From the NCBI GenBank assembly GCA_947652605.1, contig OX393581.1, positions 29,010,788-29,074,787 on the forward strand: 64,000 bases of DNA, read 5' to 3'. Positions 35,960 to 48,710 of this stretch are shown here, piece after piece. Position numbers and translations under genes: made by a program. Positions within the stretch are counted from its first letter, which is position 1, and each line of letters opens with the position of its first letter. This stretch comes from Elmis aenea. Lineage: Eukaryota; Arthropoda; Insecta; Coleoptera; Elmidae. Under the pieces are notes generated by a model. The model saw only the letters and a list, made by a program, of their open reading frames with translations, ran no database searches and was not told the origin of the DNA.

Positions 35960-38353
35960 GTGTAAACGATCCATTAGGAAACTGTAATTACCTTGGTAAC
36001 TATTTACCTTTAAATATATTATAGTTTGTTCTTCACAACCCACGTAAAAATATCTAAAAATTACTTCTGTACAATTTTGTTTTATTTGTAAGGTTGTTTT
36101 TGAAATTTTTGTCATCTTTCAGTTGTTTGCAGATTTTTAGAAGATTGTTAATGCCATTAAATTTCTTATGTAATTCTTTTTTACTTTTGCTAATTTAACT
36201 GACTCTCCGAGTCTTATAATAATAAAGTTGCCCATGCAACGCCATAGGTAATTGTCACCCAGTACACAAGTCGTCTCGGAGATCATTTTTTTTATTTTTA
36301 AAATTGACCCCAAAAAAGCTTATACATTATAAAATGACGATAGAGCTGCATATAACGATAAAAAATAATTTGAAATTATGATGTAGGTATATTAAAGAGG
36401 CGTTATTTAAGGTTTTTTAAACGATAGTACGGTTTAAAGTCAAAATTAAATGGTTATTTTTTTAAAAGGTATCAGTAGGCTATAAAGACATGTTATGTTG
36501 TATGCCTTAATGAAAGTGTATAGCAAAATGTTTTTACTACTAAAGCTAAACGAAGTAGTAGTTGATTATGATCAACTTTAAAATCCAACTCTCTTTAATG
36601 CAAAAAAGTTGCCTTCGTGGCCTACTAATACTTAATATTTTTTTAAAATTATTATTAGCCAAAGTATTGAAATGGATATGACTGGAAAGATAAGACCATT
36701 TTCTTTTTTATTTTGACTTAAAGTCAATGTTTCTTATCCAGGGGTGCGAAAAGTTTCTCCTGGGAGGTGCGAGGCGGAGTTCTGCGTTCTACCCTCGAAG
36801 AGCAGAGCTTAGGCGACTGTAAAGTTTAACTGGGGATGCGTAAACACATTTTGAGAATTGTGGGGGTGTAGACAGCTTAAAAGGTTAAGAAATGCTGCTT
36901 TTAAGCCATACATTGTTGAAAAAAAAATTGAATAGCGCCTTTTTAATGTACATGAAATTCATTGCCGTTTTTTCACCATTTATTAAAATATAAAGTTTGT
37001 TTTTTTATTTGAAGTGGTCAGGATGTATGAGACACCCTGTATACGATTTACCATAGGGCTTTACAATGTCATGTATTTAACATACATCGTGTACGCTTAC
37101 TTGATGTGTTCCGACAAAATTGCAAATTGTGGATGTGTTTTTCTGTATCGTATCAATAGCAATTCGCTAGTCACATCGGCGTCACGACTATTTTGAAATG
37201 CGGTTGGACTGATACATTTTTAATTTATAATATAAATGTTTTGCTTAACGCCACGCAAAACATGAATTAATTTGTAAAATAACAGGGTATCTTTCATTTA
37301 ACGACCAACGCGGCAGTAGGTAGATTTTTTGCGCAAGTTTTCGCGAAAACCGGTTTATACCATTAGTTTACGAGGTTCTGTTAACTGTAATTTTATCTGA
37401 TTTGATATCATAGAACATAGAAGCGCAATGGCATTTGGTAACATGTTTTTTGTAGCACCGCTGATATGATAATACTCACCGAACATTGTTTTTGCATAAT
37501 GTATTTGTGTGTTAGTGACAGATGTGCACACGTCGTATATAATGTAAGCAACTACCAATATTGCGCACTTTTATATTTATAATAACGCTTTTGAATTTTT
37601 TGCGTAAAATAATTGATGTATTAACATAGGTGATGCATCACACGTAATTTAATGAACGTCAAGAAACTTAATCTTTTTGACTCTCCACTTTGTTATACGG
37701 ATACATCCTGGTTTATGGAGAAAAGACAAGTATTCTGAAGATATCCTTTTTATTAAGTCATTCACTTCTGGGCAAGTTCATTCCTTTTCTAGACGTTTAA
37801 TGATTAGTTTAATTTGCAATAAATTTGTTAAATATTCCACGACGCTGTATTAGCAGCGCCATATGTCGATAATTAATTTGATAATATCCAGGATAAACGC
37901 TTTAACGACGTAAACAGTACTTTCTTCATACTACGTATGGCGAAAGTAAAAATTAAAATGTTACACAATTTAAACAAAACTTTACAAATTTGTTACATTA
38001 ATTTTATTTTAATGAAACATGCTCTTTTGTTTAAAACTTTTGTTAAAAATTAGTAACATTGTATAAAATTGGTCTTTATAAATCATTAAAAAAATTATTA
38101 CAACTATGATGGTAAATAAAAGTTGCTTACTATTGCATACACAATTTTTTGCATAATAAAGCAGACGTTTCACAGTGGTACAATTTGCGTTTTAGTTCAA
38201 ATGTATTTAAAACCAAGGAGTGACTGTTTTGTTGAATGTGTCACGTCTGATCTCTTTTTTTAATGAGTTAATAAGATTTGCTTGAAAAGTTAATTTTCGC
38301 ACAAAAACTAGATAAATGGGGTTGGTTCTTGTCATCCGATATAAAACAAAATA
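35960..38353. other. Non-coding stretch with several repeat fragments
   Basis: Three fragments stand out. ATAATAATAAAGTTGCCCAT near 36218 resembles the ends of the element at 47654. 36739-36890 is listed separately. ACACCCTGTATAC at 37033-37045 is a CAGGGTGT-type fold-back end read on the minus strand. No gene is supported. Confidence 0.4.
36739..36890. repeat. GC-richer fragment resembling a hAT element
   Basis: CCAGGGGTGCGAAAAGTTTC at the left and GGTTAAGAAATGCTG at the right resemble the degenerate ends of hAT elements that read CAG-GGGTG...and TTGAGAAxCACTG. The body is less AT-rich than its surroundings. No target duplication is evident. Confidence 0.35.
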
Positions 38354-39230
38354 GGGGAGAGCGGGGACGAAAGTAACACTTTTTTGTTTTTATTTAATTT
38401 CTCATAGAGTATAGGTAACAAGTTTTTTTTTAGATCCAAATTGATTTAATGATAGATTGGACATTTGTCTTCCTTAGAAGATATTTATTTCATATGTTTC
38501 GTAAACCATATGTGAGAAATTTGTTTTTCCTGTAGTAAGACAGCTGTTACTTCCAACCTCAACGTTGGGACTAAAAGTAATAATGATCGGGGTAAGTTAT
38601 AACAGTAAAATAATTTACATAGCTCATAAGTAGTGGATAAATATATTAGTATTCATCAAAAAAATTAATATTTCATTCCAAAATACACATTAGCAAAATT
38701 AAAAATATTCAAAAATGTGAAACAAAAAAATAAAACTGGAAAATTTATCCGACAAGTTTTGTATGTTCTCATCTACAAAGAAAACCAACAATTATATGCT
38801 AAGAGTGAACATTTGCAAGTGAAAACGTTGATTGGGGTTGGTTGTAACACTGTTACTTTTGACCCCAAGTGTACACAAAACAAATTGGAGGAAATCCACA
38901 ATTAACCATGATTCCAACGTCAAATTATAATGCATCCACCAATAGCCAACAACATTTTGAACATAATAATCTAGGTACCTTTTGTTCCTCTTTTAGAGAT
39001 CGCCTAAATGTCACTCGACTGGTGACTCAACGCATTAACTTTTAGGCGGAAAATAGTGACTCTGGCTGGCAGAAACTTAACCTCTGTGACAGTTGAAAAC
39101 TAGCAATGTAGGTAGGGAGGTGGATGTAAATGAACATTGCTAAAGCGCTTAGGACGACATATAACAAAAATTAAAAAAACTATAGCCACTATTATAACCT
39201 ACCCGTCTTACTTTCATCCCCGGTCTCCCC
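38354..39230 (+). mobile_element. Inverted-repeat element F, copy 1
   Basis: An 877-bp element with inverted ends GGGGAGAGCGGGGACGAAAG at the left and CTTTCATCCCCGGTCTCCCC at the right, flanked by TA on both sides. There is no convincing transposase; the 62-codon frame inside is too short. The copy at 17239-17920 is the same family in reverse orientation. A TA target and a length under 1 kb fit a Tc1/mariner-type MITE, though this is inference. Confidence 0.85.
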
Positions 39231-42200
39231 TAGTTATAACGCTCGAATGTGACCTATACGTTATAACTCAACAGTTGAAGTGTCAATAAACTACAAATTA
39301 AAAAAAAAGTAGGTACTAATGTTAGCAAAACCACAGTGTAAACGCAATTAGTTTTCATGAAACTGTACATCACATTATTTTGAAAAACAAAAGCCGTTGT
39401 ATGTACATAAACTTGTGATAGCTTAATCGTTACAGTGGTGCGCAAAAGAAGCGAACCTCAGGAAGTAAATATTTACTTGTGCAATAAATCAGCATGCGAT
39501 TTTTGTTCATTTATACGCTGGCGTATACATAAATTCATAAATACAGGATGGCCGAGTGCAAGGGCAAGTAGTGGGATCTTGCACACGGTGAGAGATGCAA
39601 GTAGATTAAATTAAACAAATTACTGAGTTTCAAAGTGATCTTCACTAATGCTTTAGAATAAACAGAAAAAACGTTTAACAACATCGGTTGTGAATGGTTG
39701 TGGAAAAAATAACAAGAAAGAATTTTTTTTTTTTTTTTTGAAAATTAGTCAACATCTTTTATATTTGAAATGAAAATTATAATTTGCTTTGGAGTTAAAA
39801 AAAAGTTTTTTGTTTGTTAAGAGTAGGTATATAATGTCATGAAATACAAAAGAAGTAATATTGTTGTCGATTTAAAGTACCATATTAAAAAAGAAGTAGA
39901 AACTTTGTGTTAATCACAATTTTTCTTAAAAAGGCAAAAATTCCCCAACATCTATAAACAATGAAGGAGATATTTAAGTTTTGAAATAATTGATATGTAT
40001 AGGATAATTTGCTTAAATTTGCTTAGAATTAGTCAACTTTAAAATGATCAGATGTAAATATTACTAAAACAAAGACCTTTGTTATAAGTACGTAAAACAC
40101 ATAAAGTTATAAATTTCGCTGAAAAGTTGCAGAAATGTTGTAAGACCTTGGGTACATTAATTTGAAAGTGTTTATTGTCGAAAGGTGTTTGTAGTAATGC
40201 GTGTGCACCGCCTCAAACATCTCGTAAAATTTTGAATTACGATCTGTCACACTAAAATGTATGTGTTGGTTACAAAATTGTATAACAAAGACTCAGATGA
40301 TATTTAAAATATAGTTTTAAGTATTTTGACACAATACTTTTTTAACTTTTCTACAAAATGCAGGTAAACGCATTTAGTTGGGAAATTACGTTTAAAAATG
40401 TTTGGCTGATTTAAATTACTTATGCTACATGTAGGTAATTTTTATATGATTAATATTCGTCCTCTTATTTACAAACGTTTTTCTCAAATTTTAAGTCAAA
40501 AATAGCTTCACGTAGCTAGCAAAAAGTAAAAGAAATAAAAATATTTCTATCCACGATACAGGGTGAGGCTGTGAAACTGCACGCAATTAATAAATAAGTT
40601 TTTAATTAACATAATAAGTTTGTTGATGTATTTTCAAAGTTTATCATTTTAATAAAATCTATGTTTTCTTTTTACAAAATATTTTTTGAAAGTAAGAAAT
40701 TTGGTAAATATTTTGAAAAATTGTTTGACCTCCCAGAAATATGATAATCTTTACTCACAATTACGTTTTGACAAAGTGATGTTCAGTACAAACTGATGTT
40801 TAATGTCAAAATGTTAGTGACAGTGAGTGATGCTGCTCAAAACAGTCACAATTAATTTACATTGATAAGTTATGGTTAATAATTAACGTATAGAAGAGAA
40901 ATGCATCTGAACCGATGTACAAACTGCTCTGAGCAAAAATTGATCTCGTTATCTGCTACCAAAGGTTTAACATTGACATTTACTAATACGTGTCCAGATA
41001 TCTCGGTGGTCAACCATCCGAGAAGAAAGACAATAACTAACGAACTAACGGTTAGAATCTGATAAAAGACGCATTGCGGACATTCTTATGATTCCCGCGC
41101 CTCAGGCTGGTCTACATTCTCCTCGCTCATGAAGATTCAGCCGTACGTCCGTCGTACCATCTCCTTTTATAACGAATATTTACCGAATAAAGCTTGTGGA
41201 CTCAACGGTTTAGTTGAGGTAATTGGAGTGTAAATAATCGGCTGACCAATCAGATCATAAGTCGAACCTATACAAGCCGCCAATTAAAAGACTATTAATA
41301 ATTATATGTTTAGCTGAAGGGTAAAAGTTTTTTTTATATTGGCGCAACTTTGATTCTATTGCAAACGAATAACAAGAAAAACAGTTACCAAGACAAATTC
41401 GAAGCGGCAATTAACGATGCAATCATAAATTTCTAGTTAGAAGCGTTCCAAATAAATTTTAGATGTTGTTGGTTACCGTTACGAAACGTTTAAAATATCT
41501 GAAGACGTGTAAATGAATTTAATTTCAGAAAACCAAAGTTTGTAATCAAATATAAATAATTAATCATAAATATAACAATTTTGCTCTGTACTTATGTACT
41601 TACTTAAAAAAGATTCAGGAAGAAATCGCTTGTTACCGTCAATTATAATATACAGCAATTTCAAATCGTTTTTTTGGATATTTGTTTACGATAAAGTTCA
41701 TGAACTAACTTTTAAGACAATACGAAACTCGAACAAAACAAATTTGCGTAATCAAAGTTGAACAACCAATAATAATTGATAGGTACTTGTATTTTCAAAC
41801 TTCCGAAACACAGTTAAAATTTAGTATTAATTATTTTTATATTTTCTATTTTGTTAACAACTTTTTAGATATAGAATATTTCCTTTTACTCCAAATTTAG
41901 TTAAGCTGGTAATGACACTATTTGTAATAAAAACGCCAACGAACCTATTTTTATGATAAGCTGCTGAGGAATGGCGATAAATTTTGCTTAGGTAACAACT
42001 TTTTCACGAAAACGCACCTTAATTTATTATATAAAAGTGTCAGCTATTTATTGCAAATCTTCGATGTGCTTGATTTATGTATTTCTATAGCTGGAACTAT
42101 GGTGATCAAAGCATTTTATTATTTAAGTCCACCTTATAAATCAACCTCGGTTCGTACTTAATGTCAGTGTAAATAATAATATTAAAAATACCGGGTGTTT

Positions 42201-43865
42201 GCAGAAGGCTGTTATTGTGTCAAATGCTGCAGTTCAGAAAGAACTGTGGTTTAGTTGCTTGGAAAGCCACAATCCTATTTCTCATATTTTTCTCCGTGAC
42301 CAAACTTTTGAGTATTTTCAAACTTTAAACAAATATTTTCAAAATTAAAGGAAAATTAATAATTCAACGAAGACGTGGCACAGCACATACAATAATTATT
42401 GTAAAACTACTGTCTTTCATCGACGAAAGGTTAATATTTTCGAACCTGGCATACCCGTTGACTATTATAATTGATTTTAATGGTTGTAAATGTACATTAT
42501 AAAGCAAATTATCGCAATATATGCTAATTTTAATGTGTGCATTGAAATGAAAGAGATTTATTTTCTAGTTTTGTGATTCATATGTTAACTCTTTGTTATT
42601 TTGCTCGAGGTTTTCTAGTGAGCGTAGTTCATAGTTATTTTGATCATATTCAATAATTTAATTGCGTATAATATTCAGTGCGTTTAATTCATACCACGCA
42701 ATAAACTGAGTTTTATTAAATTTCAAGGAACTAGCCGACAGTAAAATAATCTTTAGATAGCCTTCATACGATATAAAAAACGACATTACATTACTAACAC
42801 AATACCTTTCAGCTAAATAAACCAAGTTTAGCCTGATTTGATTTTAAAATAGTAACACTAAATAAATCATTTTTGCTTTAATAGTTATTTAACAATATTT
42901 TGACACTTAAAGTCACGTGATCAAAATAAGATAACAACCCTATGATTTATGTTATATGATTACCGAGTATGTAATAATAATTTCATTTAAAAGTGACACT
43001 AACTGCTGGTGCACAAGCAGAAAAGTATCCACCTAATTAATAACTCTCATGCGTTGATATATTCTTACAACTAATTTAGTTTTTACCTCTTCGGACGAGT
43101 TGCTTTTAGGTTAACAGCGCGGGCTGTTACCAAGCAACATGTTCTCGTTACAACAAGACCAAATTGTTGCAAAATTACTAATGTCCTTGAGTAATTATAA
43201 CTGTCATAAAAATCTTGCATTTAAAAAGTACAAAATCTGTAATAAAATACGACCACATCGTTAAATTTTTGGGTTACTAGGATCCGCCTTCACTACGATA
43301 GCAGTTGTGAGTAAATAAACCCTACTGACGAACAAATGTTTGCTTAATTAACAATTAAATAGATATTTTAATTTTTAATCCTTTTAATAAATAGCATAAA
43401 GTGGCCAGGTTTGTGTCTTATTCTGCTAACGATCTCTCTATGTTTGAATACATAAATATGCAAGTCAATTAATTTTATGAATAATGTTGCTTCCCCAAAA
43501 ACATTAAACTTAATAATTTTTGATACATTAAACAAAATCGATATTTTTGTAATGTTTGTTAACTAAAAACTGTATTCCTTGCAAATTTATTATAAGAATT
43601 TTATTCACTTTTAGTTCAAATTTCAGTTTGCAATTTAAGGCGTTTATTAAAAATGTACCTACTAATTTAATCTATTGTTTTTTTTTCTGTTCTGCTAAAT
43701 TTGCATTTAATTTTACGGCCACTATTTTATGCGATACCCAGAAAAGACACAAACACTTTGAAAAACACATGTGTTATAAAATATCAGAGAAAAACATTTT
43801 TTTTTCTGCAATCGTCACTTAACTAGCTCAATAAATAAGTACCTACCCAAAAGCGGCTGTAATAA
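39231..43865. other. Long non-coding stretch
   Basis: No gene is supported. There is a 17-T run at 39723-39739. CAGGGTGAGGCTGTGAAACT at 40559 looks like another single fold-back end. The part at about 40970-41270 is richer in CG dinucleotides and includes a CCAAT word (TGACCAATCAG) near 41245; it may be regulatory. Confidence 0.4.
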
Positions 43866-43868
43866 TTA

Positions 43869-44190
43869 TGTTTACTGCCTAGGCAGTAAAAAAGTAAAAT
43901 GCGCTACGCTTATTGGTTGAATTTCGAAAAATTGAACGTGCTTTTGTTCAAAGATACATATTTGACAGGAGAATGAGAATCTGACAGATGAAGTAAAACT
44001 TAATGTATTTGCTTGATTTTTCGCTATTGCTTTGGCGATTAAAGAAAAAATTTAATATCTATGCAGCTCGGCAGTAAAGTTCCTTTTTATCACTCGCGTG
44101 TTTATTTGCCGAGAAGACTTCGTCTCGGCAAATAATATCCACACTCGTGATAAAAAAGTCGACCTTTTCTGCCTTGGTACATAAATAACT
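43869..44190. mobile_element. Hairpin-bearing repeat N
   Basis: It opens with a 14-bp palindrome ACTGCCTAGGCAGT. The word GGCAGTAAA recurs near 44070, and the right end reads TTTTCTGCCTTGG. The right third forms a large hairpin (44084-44156). These nested palindromes look like a non-autonomous transposon with structured ends. I cannot assign a superfamily, and the outer limits are approximate. Confidence 0.5.
44084..44156. repeat. Strong hairpin
   Basis: The inner arms ATTTGCCGAGA (44104-44114) and TCTCGGCAAAT (44123-44133) are perfect, with an 8-base loop. The outer arms TTTTTATCAC (44084-44093) and GTGATAAAAA (44147-44156) are also perfect. Between them CTCGCGTGTTT faces AATATCCACACTC with partial pairing. 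Confidence 0.85.
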
Positions 44191-45374
44191 ATCAAATACA
44201 GTCTTCATATTTTGTGGTATACGGGTTATTATCAAAAATTATTTTGCTCCAGTAAACCATATTTAGCTCGCATTTACGACTGCTCTTTGATTTGATTAAC
44301 AGTTGTTGGTGATGAGATATGGCGGCTTGTTCAAAATGTCACTGATAATTGACAATTACCAAGAGGTAATAACACAGTGGCAATAAACAAGTAATGGCAG
44401 CGATGTTAACAATCATTTTAGCGCAATGAGACTTATGGGTTGTTGTTAATTACTTTATACATTTTTTAAATGTTTTTTTTCCGTCACGAGAGAGAGACAT
44501 CGAGATGACTTGATTATTTTCATTGCAAGTGGAACGAAAACTGTCGAAGCGAAACCTAACAAATAAAACTGTAATGTCATGAAGTCTTTTAAATTAAGAC
44601 TTAATAAGAACGTATCATCTGTCATTGGACAATTTAGTAGCTCAACTTAACAAATTATAAGAAAATACATACAAAACTAATTTAGGATATCAAACAATAA
44701 ATTTAAAATCGTTTTCTTATACAGAATGCCCCAAACCTAAGGCTCTACCAGTACATGGATATCCTGTTTTGTTTTTCTTAGGAGCATAGAAGCCAGTAGG
44801 ACATGATTTCCTAGTTAAGTGTCGAATTAAAAAAAAATGTTCCGATAATGTTAAAAAGAATATTTTCGTTTTTTATTCCATTGTCATTATTTTTACATAT
44901 TATATAGAAAACAATTTCTAAGGCAAAATTAAATTTTTTACGTGCTGATCTAGTACAATTTTACGTCAGATATTTCGCCTTTTTAGGACCAGCTGTTCTC
45001 AAACCCAAAGTTCGGTGAAAATGGTTAGGAGTGGTTAGCAAAGGATCGATGGAGAAATAAACAAAGTTGATGAAAATACAAAGATATTAAATTTATGAGT
45101 AGTTGGATATTTGGGTGGAAATTTTTTTAAATTATTATTGTTGGGAACCGCTGTTTTAGACCATCATCTTTATTTTTTCTTACAGGCACCAAGTTTGATT
45201 TCTACATTGGGGGTATAGTACTAAAAATTAATAAATTGACGTGATATCGACGTTGCTGTGAAAAACAAAAGCTATCTAAAATTTCAAACATTTTTAAAAC
45301 CGTAAAAATTAACTATTGAAACAAAAATTTATCCATATAACTGTACTAAATTTGCATAATAATGTGGTTGCAAG
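44191..45374. other. Non-coding stretch
   Basis: No gene or clear repeat is visible. Confidence 0.4.
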
Positions 45375-45988
45375 CAGGGGTTTGGAGCGGAGCTGGAGCG
45401 CGGAGCAGTGGAGCAATGGGTTTTTGCCAGGAGCGGGAGCGGAGCCCGGAGCAAATAATTTTGATTGCTCCACTGCTCCACTTTACTATTATAAACTACA
45501 ATTTTTTTTTTAATGAATTATTCTCATGAGTAGGTATATTTAATAAAATTATAAATAAACTAAATTTGATTTTTTTGAAGAAAAATTATTATAATGTAAC
45601 TTGTCTAAATATTAATTTTCATTATTTTGTATTTGAATTTTGAAAAATTTTAAAGAACTTTTTTTTTCTTTTTTTAACTTTTGAAGATCAATAATTTGTT
45701 CATTTATTTAACTTCACTTGTTTCTTAGGGTCAAATATTGTAAATTTTGTCCATTTCCACATATCTCATAAAATTTGAGCTTTGTTTTAAAAAACAAATT
45801 TTTAAATAAAAAAACTTATTTTATTAATATTTGGAGCGCGGAGCGGAGCGGGAGCGGAGCTGGAGCAGGCATCTTGATGCCGGAGCGGAGCTGGAGCGGA
45901 GCGGGAGCGGAGCTGGAGCGGAGCTGGAGCGGAGCTGGAGCGGAGCTGGAGCGGAGCAACTAAAAAATTGGACTGCTCCAAACCCCTG
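45375..45988 (+). mobile_element. hAT MITE G, copy 2, with expanded GGAGC array
   Basis: The ends are CAGGGGTTTGGAGC and GCTCCAAACCCCTG, with a perfect 8-bp target duplication GTTGCAAG (45367-45374 and 45989-45996). The right part holds an array built on a 12-bp unit GGAGCTGGAGCG (about 45880-45957) that is much longer than in copies 1 and 3. The open frames here are translations of that array. Confidence 0.95.
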
Positions 45989-46650
45989 GTTGCAAGGATA
46001 AATATAAAATAAATAGGCTTAATTAAAAATCACATTTTCTTGTATTTCTTGTCCAAGTGCAAAATAGTTTCAAGACTCTTGTCTTTTTATTAGTTGCATT
46101 AGTAAGTATAAACATTAAAAAAAAAAAAACGCTATTGGCAAAGTGCAAATGTACCTACTAAATTCTGTGCAAAATCATGAAACATACGGTCTTTAAAGTT
46201 TCACTATTAAAAATGTTGTCATAAGTCTCAAAAAGTAAAGATATTACATTACCAAGACTATTTTATATCATTTGATCAAAAGAATGTAAACAAAGTTATG
46301 CAGAGTAAATGAATGCAGAACAGTTAAATCAGCGTTCGTGTGTTGCATAACACTTTTGAGAAATAAACACTTCGAAAGGTTTGCACGAAAAATCTAAAGA
46401 GTTTTCATTTCTTGAACTGAAGTATTGAATCAAGACGACGTATCGATTTAAATCATCTCATCTAGCAAATTTTATGCTTTTGTGGTCAACGCGTTTGTGG
46501 CCATTTGTGGTTGAGGTAATGTCTTTCAAAAAAATACATTACAATAATAAAATCAATTACCGATTAATTTATTAAATGGCAATAAAAAGTTCATCAGCAG
46601 CTCAAGTTTTTCAATAAGAAACACAAAAATGAGCATCAGACAACATTTAA
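45989..46650. other. Non-coding stretch
   Basis: AT-rich sequence between a MITE and the CpG-dense patch, with no recognisable feature. Confidence 0.4.
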
Positions 46651-46664
46651 CATAAATACAATAT

Positions 46665-47045
46665 AACTCCCGGCCGAATAAATTAAAAGCCCGGCCGCGG
46701 ACCGCGCCGTGGAGATCAGAAAAACGAATTCCAACCGGTAACCATGGAAACCGCCGAAAAAACTCCATTGTTGCCGAAACAAATTCAAAATGGCGACCGA
46801 AGACGTCCCAGCTGCGAACTGAGATGTGGAGTAATTTGTTTTTTTGGCGTTGACAGAAATACGCTTTAAGTTTCGGATCTGTTGATTAATGTCCCGAGAC
46901 GAATTGCTCGGCGTTTACCAATGAAGGACGTGTGTTCGCAGGCTACTTCTATGCTTCAGACATCGGTCGCTTCCGATGTCATTCGATATCACTTGGAGCA
47001 AATAGAGCATTTGCACAAGCATCTACTTAAACACACGCCGCATTA
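46665..47045. promoter_or_regulatory. CpG-dense patch, possible promoter or regulatory element
   Basis: The first 170 bases contain about 17 CG dinucleotides (for example GCCCGGCCGCGGACCGCGCC), in sharp contrast to the AT-rich surroundings. A well-placed ATG occurs in CAAAATGGCGACC, but its frame closes after ten codons with no clear splice donor. The same word matches the YY1/Pho consensus AAnATGGCGnC. It could be a promoter with an untranslated exon, on either strand, or an enhancer or Polycomb-type element. I see no transposon ends around it. Confidence 0.4.
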
Positions 47046-47653
47046 ATTACGTCCAGTTACATAATTGCAATCTCGGATAATTAAGAACACAAAACGTAAT
47101 TACAAACCAGCTTTCCCATTATCCTAAAATGACGTCACGCGTTATATTGATCACAAATTAATACCGCATGATGGAGAGAGTTGTGTAATAGTGTAATCGC
47201 GCTTATAATTTATGAATGAATAAAATATATCCGCATGATGTGCTTATTGAGGTTTTAGGTAGTACCGAGATGTCGTGTCACGTTTGGCTATTTACGAGAT
47301 AAATTGCCATAAAATGGGTTGTAAACGTATCACTTTTTTTCTGATATATGATTATGACCAAGATTTATGTACTATACGAAGATTTTACTTTTCATTTTAG
47401 AGGCCGTTGGCATTAAAAAACTATACGTCGTATAAGATAAAATTTTATGTTGTGGGAAGAATCTTTAGATCCTCAGTTTAAAAAAATCTTATACATGTCT
47501 AAAAGTAAGACAAAAAAATTTGCACTAACTTAAAAAATCGTTAAGTATTCATATTTTTTATTGTAACAACCGTTTGGAAGATTTAAAATATTGTAGACTT
47601 GTATAAATCATTAGGAACTTTAGGTAACTTCAGCACATATTGCAATGTGCTGG

Positions 47654-48677
47654 ATGGGTAACTTTGTTATTATAAGAGTTACAAAGTCGGTTAAGTTGGC
47701 AAAGTTGGGGAGAATTTCTGGACGAATTTAAAGCCATTTTGACATTTGACCTACACCTTCAACTTTTTTAAATAATTTGAAAAAACGAAAAACCCGATTT
47801 TTCTAACGGTAAATAATTCCGCAGCCACCTACGTGAAATGATTCCTGTAGCTATTTTTACGAAGAATCAGAAAAATATATCTAACAAGTCATGGCATACC
47901 TACTTGTTTTTTGAGATATTTGCCAAAGTTCACTGTTTTTAAATGACAGCCATAGTTGGCTATGAATTCATTAAAAAAAAGATTTGTTGTTTGTTTCATT
48001 GATGTGTTGGGTTATTGGATTTATTTTCAAAAATAAGTAAGTTATTACAATATTATTGTTTTTGATAAGTAAGTATATCCAGGCTCTATCAGAGATGGGG
48101 GGGCAAAAGGGGTAGATACCCCGGACCTCACAATTTTAGGGGGTATTTTACAAATTCAGGGGCCTCACAATATTTAACTTGATCTGTAAAAAACGAATTT
48201 TCAAAAAGCAGGAGTTACCAGTGTGAACTGGGCCGGATTTTAAAACAATTCTAGAAAGCGAGGACCTTGTTTTGAGACATACTGCCCCGAACCTCGTGTT
48301 TTCTTTGAAAAGTCCTGAGTATAACCAAAGTGGCCATTAAAAAAAAAATACATTACATAAATAAATTAGCTGTACTTAATTAAACACATTAAAAATTTAA
48401 AACAAACAATTTAGATATTTTTTACATTTCTTATAAATTATGATTTTTCACTTTACTATTAATATTAATTAAATCAGAATTATAACACGTTTTGAAGGTG
48501 AAGTCCTCTTTCCATTGGCAATACAAATTTGAAATCTGCCCTTGGTAGATAATAATGTGTTTCTAAGCATATTTCTTTTTATTTGATGGATTGTCCTTAA
48601 AATAGCTAATCCTAAAAAGATAGTTAAATACAATTGATGACTATCTATGTAACTTCTATAATAACAAAGTTACCCAT
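47654..48677. mobile_element. Element V with 29-bp inverted ends
   Basis: The 29 bases from 47654 (starting ATGGGTAACTTTGTTATTAT) reappear reversed at 48649-48677 with two mismatches. A related end lies near 36218-36240. No protein frame is found between the ends. The outer limits are uncertain and a G-rich block inside (48088-48330) is probably a separate insertion. Confidence 0.5.
48088..48330. repeat. G-rich block resembling hAT termini
   Basis: GATGGGGGGGCAAAAGGGGT followed by ACCCCGGACCTCAC has the style of hAT elements that begin with runs of G and a CCCCGG step. No matching right end or target duplication is clear. Confidence 0.3.
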
Positions 48678-48710
48678 ACAACACATGTACACATGTAGCT
48701 TATTTTTACC

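Noticed and set aside
39543..39570. GGATGGCCGAGTGCAAGGGC resembles the 5' part (A box) of a leucine or serine tRNA
   Set aside because: No B box (GGTTCRANNCC) follows at the expected distance and no cloverleaf can be drawn, so I do not call a tRNA or tRNA-derived SINE.
45316..45963. Open frames of 62-65 codons rich in Gly, Ala, Glu and Trp-Ser (also at 26405-26635 and 51825-52049)
   Set aside because: They are translations of the GGAGC word array of MITE G and recur only with that element.
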